Shown here: positions 7,675-11,099 of the stretch, in pieces
Position numbering within the stretch: the first letter of the stretch is position 1
Layout: each line of letters begins with the position of its first letter
Assembly: GCA_000437435.1 (NCBI GenBank)
Contig: FR899618.1
Location: 1-11,099, forward strand
Source of the DNA: Clostridium sp. CAG:768
GTDB taxonomy: Bacteria; Cyanobacteriota; Vampirovibrionia; Gastranaerophilales; Gastranaerophilaceae
Length of the DNA stretch: 11,099 nucleotides
Direction: 5' to 3'
Translations under genes and position numbers: made by a program
The notes under the pieces: model-generated
What the model was told of the DNA's origin: nothing
The model's database searches: none
Seen by the model: only the letters and a program-made list of their open reading frames with translations

Positions 7675-7721
7675 ACTACTCCAGTTATAACTCAACTGAA
7701 GAAAATTTTTTGACATAATGT

Positions 7722-7727
7722 ATTATA
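7722..7727 (-). promoter_or_regulatory. Candidate -10 box for the GH13 gene
   Basis: ATTATA on the + strand reads TATAAT on the - strand, giving an untranslated leader of about 55 nt before the GTG. No convincing -35 lies at the right spacing, and the region is so AT-rich that a chance match is possible. Confidence 0.35.
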
Positions 7728-7770
7728 TTATTAAGAAATTTTTACAAAAAAAGATTAAAAAAATCTTTCT

Positions 7771-7779
7771 TGGTATAAT
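7771..7779 (+). promoter_or_regulatory. Extended -10 promoter for ahcY
   Basis: TGGTATAAT combines TATAAT (7774-7779) with the TGn element. Transcription would begin near 7786, leaving about 20 nt of leader that carries AAGGAG (7790-7795), 10 nt before the ATG at 7806. A perfect TTGACA further up (7710-7715) is too distant to be its -35. Confidence 0.65.
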
Positions 7780-7805
7780 TTAGCAGGAAAAGGAGAAAAT
7801 ATAAT

Positions 7806-9071
7806 ATGCAAGTCATTGATTTGAAATGTGATATCAAAGATATAAATTTGGCTGATCAAGGTAAAAATCAAATAGAATGGGCGTTTAAGGATATGCCTGT
7901 ATTAAAACAAATTCAAGAAAGGTTTATAAAAGAACAGCCTTTTAAAGGTTTAAAACTTTCAGCATGCGTTCATGTTACAAAAGAAACAGCGGCTTTATGT
8001 GTTGTAATGAAATCTGGTGGTGCTGATGCGGTTTTAGTTGCATCAAACCCATTATCAACTCAAGATGATGTCGCTGCAGCTTTAGTAAAGCATTATGGAA
8101 TTCCTACTTTTGCTGTTGCTGGGGAATCAGTAGAACAGTATAAAGCTCATATTCAACAGGCTTTAGACCACGATCCAGATATTGTTATTGATGACGGTTG
8201 CGATCTTGTATCAACTATTCATGCGGAACGTCCTGAATTAGCTTCAAAAATTATAGGTTCAACAGAAGAAACAACAACAGGTATTATTAGATTGCAAGCA
8301 TTAGAAGCTCAAGGTGAATTAAGATTCCCAGCAGTTGGAGTAAATACAAGTTTAACAAAACATTTATATGACAATCGTTATGGTACAGGTCAAAGTTCAA
8401 TGGACGGTATTATAAGAGGTGCAAATATATTAATTGCAGGAAAAACAGTTGTAATTTCTGGATATGGCTGGTGTGGACGCGGTTGTGCATTGCGTGCAAA
8501 AGCTTTAGGTGCAAATGTAATTGTATGTGAAGTAGATCCATTGAAAGCTTTAGAAGCAGCTATGGAAGGTTATAGAGTTATGCCTATTGAAAAAGCTGCA
8601 AAAGAAGGTGATATATTCTTGACTGTGACTGGTGACAAGCATGTTATTGATGTAAAACATATTTTATCAATGAAAGATGGAGCATTCCTTGCTAATGCTG
8701 GTCACTTTGATTGGGAAGTAAATGTTGCAGGTGTAAAAGAGCATGCAATAGAAATTAGACAGATTAGACCTAATTTAGAAGAATATAAGTTGGACAACGG
8801 AAAATCAGTATACGTATTTGCAGAAGGAAGACTTGTAAATCTTGTTGCTGCTGAAGGTCACCCTGCAAGTGTTATGGATATGAGTTTCGCTAACCAAGCA
8901 TTGGGTATTGAATTCCTAGTAAAAAATAAAGGTAAATTAGATAAAAAATTATATACTCTTCCTCATGAAGTTGATGTAAAAATCGCTGAATTGAAATTGA
9001 AATCAATGGGTATTGAAATTGATACATTAACTCCTGAACAGGAAGAATATTTAAATAGTTGGAAGTTCTAA
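7806..9071 (+). CDS. ahcY: Adenosylhomocysteinase (S-adenosyl-L-homocysteine hydrolase), short archaeal/Thermotoga-like type
   Basis: This cytoplasmic, NAD-dependent enzyme splits S-adenosylhomocysteine into adenosine and homocysteine. It removes the inhibitory by-product of methyltransferases and feeds the methyl cycle. Family motifs in its 421 aa are SACVHVTKETA (52-62), NPLSTQDDVAAAL (81-93), the DDGCDL substrate segment (129-134), STEETTTG (152-159), Lys185 and Asp189-Asn190 in TKHLYDNRYGTGQS, the Rossmann motif ISGYGWCGRG (217-226), NAGHFD (297-302) and GHPASVMDMSF (351-361). It lacks the internal insert and the K-Y-bearing C-terminal tail of the eukaryotic and proteobacterial form, ending instead in EEYLNSWKF, as in Thermotoga and archaeal enzymes. 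Some archaeal relatives act on S-inosylhomocysteine, so the exact substrate deserves a test. It has its own extended -10 promoter, AAGGAG at 7790-7795 and a terminator just downstream, so it is monocistronic. Confidence 0.96.
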   Translation: MQVIDLKCDIKDINLADQGKNQIEWAFKDMPVLKQIQERFIKEQPFKGLKLSACVHVTKETAALCVVMKSGGADAVLVASNPLSTQDDVAAALVKHYGIPTFAVAGESVEQYKAHIQQALDHDPDIVIDDGCDLVSTIHAERPELASKIIGSTEETTTGIIRLQALEAQGELRFPAVGVNTSLTKHLYDNRYGTGQSSMDGIIRGANILIAGKTVVISGYGWCGRGCALRAKALGANVIVCEVDPLKALEAAMEGYRVMPIEKAAKEGDIFLTVTGDKHVIDVKHILSMKDGAFLANAGHFDWEVNVAGVKEHAIEIRQIRPNLEEYKLDNGKSVYVFAEGRLVNLVAAEGHPASVMDMSFANQALGIEFLVKNKGKLDKKLYTLPHEVDVKIAELKLKSMGIEIDTLTPEQEEYLNSWKF

Positions 9072-9090
9072 TTAATAATGAAAAATAAAA

Positions 9091-9123
9091 AAATGCCGCT
9101 AATATTCGTTAGCGGTATTTTTT
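9091..9123. terminator. Bidirectional Rho-independent terminator after ahcY
   Basis: A 12-bp stem (9091-9102 with 9109-9120; core GCCGCTAA/TTAGCGGT, one G-T wobble) has the loop TATTCG and a T6 run at 9118-9123. An A-rich stretch at 9081-9093 gives the T run on the opposite strand. It ends ahcY and also overlaps the stop codon (9124-9122) of the convergent glycosyltransferase gene. Confidence 0.92.
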
Positions 9124-9988
9124 ATAATAATGTTTTTAAGATTAGTGTAATTGTATTTCGAAATCCTAAATTCTTTTTTTCTTGCCATAAGAATTTAATT
9201 GTTTCTGGTCGAATTTTTAAATTATTTTTAATATTTATTTTTGTTGTTTTGTCACTGTGTAATCTTTTATTTCCTGTTACGAGAGTGCAATTTCCTGCAT
9301 TATTTTTGTGTCTTCTATAGCCAATAAGTGGTGTATAAATTATTGCAGAACCTCCAATTAAATTTGCGAAGTTAAATAAAAATTTATCTGGGCAAATTTT
9401 CCATTTATCAGCGTTTTGGTAATTTATAATTAATTCAATAGATGCTTTTCTAAACATCGCAGAGCTGTTTGGAGACCAGTACCAGCCTCCGAAGTGTTTA
9501 TGTTTTAAAATTTTATAATTAATATTTTCTCCAGCAAAAAGTTCATCGAGATTTTTGCAATGAGGAGATGATATTGAATTCATTGTGTGAATTTCATCAT
9601 CTTCTCCTATTTCAATAATTTGACAAGATGTGAATGCTACAGATGTTTCAAGGTGAACTCTTATGTGATGTTTTGCGTAATCGGGCATTAATATGTCATC
9701 GCTGTCAATAAAGCTTACAAATTGTCCTTGTGCAGATTCTAAACCTTTAATCATTGAAGCCATTTGACCTTGGTTTGAGTTTTGTTTAATTAGAGTGATT
9801 TTTAAATCTTGATTTTCTGAAATGAAGTCTTCAATAATTTTACAGGAATTATCATTTGAACAGTCATCAACAATTATTATTTCAAAATTTCTATATGTTT
9901 GAGCTTTAATGCTCTCTAGAGTTTTCAAGATATATTTTTCATAGTTGTAAGATGTTACAACAAATGAAATCATAGGAAGTTTAAGCAT
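9122..9988 (-). CDS. Glycosyltransferase family 2 protein
   Basis: This GT-A-fold inverting glycosyltransferase is of the kind that transfers a sugar from a nucleotide-sugar during polysaccharide, lipopolysaccharide or protein glycan synthesis at the cytoplasmic face of the membrane. The GT2 N-terminal pattern FVVTSYNYEKYI (9-20) is followed by IIVDDCSNDNS (38-48), with Asp41-Asp42 for the nucleotide, and FIDSDDILMPDY (93-104), which holds the metal-binding DxD-like DSDD (95-98). GGWYWSPNSSAMFRK (about 167-181) fits the acceptor side. At 288 aa it is a normal GT2 core with a basic C-terminal tail and no clear membrane span. ATG 9988 overlaps the end of the upstream DUF475 gene by 8 nt (ATGCTTAA), with AGGAA about 8 nt upstream, so translation is probably coupled. 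The donor and acceptor cannot be read from sequence. Met6 (MISFVV) is a possible alternative start. Confidence 0.93.
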   Translation of the reverse strand: MLKLPMISFVVTSYNYEKYILKTLESIKAQTYRNFEIIIVDDCSNDNSCKIIEDFISENQDLKITLIKQNSNQGQMASMIKGLESAQGQFVSFIDSDDILMPDYAKHHIRVHLETSVAFTSCQIIEIGEDDEIHTMNSISSPHCKNLDELFAGENINYKILKHKHFGGWYWSPNSSAMFRKASIELIINYQNADKWKICPDKFLFNFANLIGGSAIIYTPLIGYRRHKNNAGNCTLVTGNKRLHSDKTTKINIKNNLKIRPETIKFLWQEKKNLGFRNTITLILKTLL

Positions 9989-11051
9989 TTTTAGTTTCCT
10001 GTTCAGCTAATAATTTTTCCATTTTTTTATTGTGCATAACTGATGAAATAAATGCAAGAACAATGAAGCCTAATCCAATACCACCAGTTACAATTTCAGG
10101 GATTTCTTTTACTGTTGATACAAGCATTAAACAAGCTAAAGCACCTATAGCCCAATGTGCACCATGTTCCAAATATAAAAATTGTTTAAGTGTTTTCTTT
10201 TCAACAAGCATTATAGTAAGAGATCTTACAAACATAGCACCGATAGCTAAACCAATTGATATGATAATAATATCTTTGCTTAATGCGAAAGCTCCTAATA
10301 CTCCGTCTAAAGAGAAAGAAGCATCGATTAATTCTAAATATAGAAAACTGATTAATCCTGTACATCCTGCACTTTTTGCAGCACAGCTTGCAAGTCTCAT
10401 TTCTTCATGTTTTTCCAAGTAATGAGTAAATCCATCAATTAATAAGTAAGTTATAATCCCTGAAATACCAGAAATCATAACATGTATTTTTTGTTCAGCC
10501 GGCACAAAATTTTGAGTTGCAAGAAGCATAAAAAGAGAAATTACAATTTCAATACCCTTGATATGGTCAAAGTGTGATAGCCAATATTCGATAGGTTTAA
10601 TCCAGTGAACTTCTTTTTGGTGGTCAAAAAAGTAATTCAAGAATAACATAATTAAGAACATTCCACCAAATGTTACAATTGGTGCGTGTGTTTGATGTAA
10701 GTAATAAGCATATTTATCAGCATTTGTAAGTGCAATATTTGCGACTTCAAGCATTCTTAATTTTGCGAAAATAGATACAACTAAAATTGGGAATAAAAAT
10801 CTCATCCCAAATACCGCGATTATGATTCCCCAAGTTAAAAAACGATGACGCCATTTATGGCTCATCTTTTCAAGTTTCATAGCATTAACAACAGCGTTGT
10901 CAAAAGATAAGCTTATTTCTAGGATTCCTAATACAATTGCAATGAATACGCAAGTAAGACCTGTTCCGGAATGAACATGTTCTCCCCAAAGATAGGCCCC
11001 AATAAGACCTGCTATTGTTACAATATATGAACCTAAAAAATATTCTAACAT
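9981..11051 (-). CDS. DUF475 family (TerC/Alx-like) integral membrane protein
   Basis: This is a polytopic inner-membrane protein of 356 aa belonging to DUF475, a relative of TerC. TerC/Alx members are tied to Mn2+ export, metal homeostasis and tellurite resistance; the role of DUF475 itself is not established, so metal transport is an inference. About eight to nine hydrophobic segments are visible (roughly 6-23, 32-50, 73-95, 124-142, 167-182, 190-207, 229-250, 258-280, 296-312, 318-338). The two diagnostic acidic repeats are LEISLSFDNAVVNA (44-57) and LELIDASFSLDGVLGAFA (239-256). They resemble each other and suggest an internal duplication with paired acidic residues in the membrane. The ATG at 11051 has AAGGAG at 11068-11063. 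It is first in a two-gene operon with the glycosyltransferase, overlapping by 8 nt. I see no metal-responsive riboswitch in the short leader. Confidence 0.93.
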   Translation of the reverse strand: MLEYFLGSYIVTIAGLIGAYLWGEHVHSGTGLTCVFIAIVLGILEISLSFDNAVVNAMKLEKMSHKWRHRFLTWGIIIAVFGMRFLFPILVVSIFAKLRMLEVANIALTNADKYAYYLHQTHAPIVTFGGMFLIMLFLNYFFDHQKEVHWIKPIEYWLSHFDHIKGIEIVISLFMLLATQNFVPAEQKIHVMISGISGIITYLLIDGFTHYLEKHEEMRLASCAAKSAGCTGLISFLYLELIDASFSLDGVLGAFALSKDIIIISIGLAIGAMFVRSLTIMLVEKKTLKQFLYLEHGAHWAIGALACLMLVSTVKEIPEIVTGGIGLGFIVLAFISSVMHNKKMEKLLAEQETKNA

Positions 11052-11093
11052 TTTATAATTCTCTCCTTTAATTTTATCATTTGTATTATTTTT

Positions 11094-11099
11094 ATTATA
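11094..11099 (-). promoter_or_regulatory. Possible -10 box for the DUF475-GT2 operon
   Basis: ATTATA at the window edge reads TATAAT on the - strand, about 42 nt before the ATG. The -35 would lie outside the window, so this is only a candidate. Confidence 0.35.

Noticed and set aside
7710..7715. Perfect TTGACA as a -35 box
   Set aside because: No -10 lies 16-18 nt downstream, and it is 58 nt from the TATAAT used for ahcY.
7750..7768. AAAGATT/AATCTTT hairpin in the divergent intergenic region
   Set aside because: The stem is 7 bp and nearly all A-T in an A/T-rich stretch. It could be a weak - strand terminator but is not above chance.
7780..7805. SAH riboswitch upstream of ahcY
   Set aside because: The leader from the extended -10 promoter to the ATG is only about 20 nt and has no room for the aptamer.
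9078..9320. Short + strand frame right after ahcY
   Set aside because: It runs through the terminator hairpin and then antisense to the glycosyltransferase C-terminus; Phe/Leu-rich with no recognisable protein.
10030..10422. 130-aa + strand open frame
   Set aside because: It is antisense to the membrane segments of the DUF475 gene, and the opposite strand has clear family motifs.

Overview
The window is AT-rich bacterial DNA. It most likely comes from an uncultured gut lineage close to Gastranaerophilales (Melainabacteria/Vampirovibrionia). That placement is an inference. It rests on the prepilin leader (FTLAEVLITLGIIGVV core), the prepilin's C-terminal 'DVNGAKGPNKYG' motif, and the HSE...RND-coding palindromic repeat fused to it, all of which I associate from memory with that group. 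No rRNA, tRNA, CRISPR array, transposase or phage gene is visible.

Layout: (1) 1-838, a prepilin-type gene on the + strand. Its 5' end lies inside an imperfect palindromic repeat (51-136), and its frame stays open back to the window edge through a run of ten G. (2) 909-2006, ychF, a ribosome-associated ATPase, with its own extended -10 promoter. (3) 2061-3437, a class 3 aldehyde dehydrogenase ending at a strong bidirectional terminator. (4) 3470-7660 on the - strand, a very large (1396 aa) GH13 alpha-amylase-like protein. It keeps the catalytic triad but has big insertions in the barrel and a changed region I. (5) 7806-9071, an S-adenosylhomocysteine hydrolase of the short archaeal/Thermotoga-like type, divergent from the amylase and followed by a second bidirectional terminator. 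(6) 11051-9122 on the - strand, an overlapping pair: a TerC-like DUF475 membrane protein, then a family 2 glycosyltransferase.

The genes do not form one pathway. They are short transcription units: housekeeping (ychF, ahcY), carbohydrate use (GH13), aldehyde detoxification or oxidation, surface structure (prepilin, glycosyltransferase) and probable metal-ion transport (DUF475). Two convergent gene pairs are each separated by a compact hairpin terminator that can serve both strands. I see no convincing new multi-gene system. The parts most worth following up are the rebuilt GH13 enzyme and the palindromic element that supplies the N-terminus of the prepilin.
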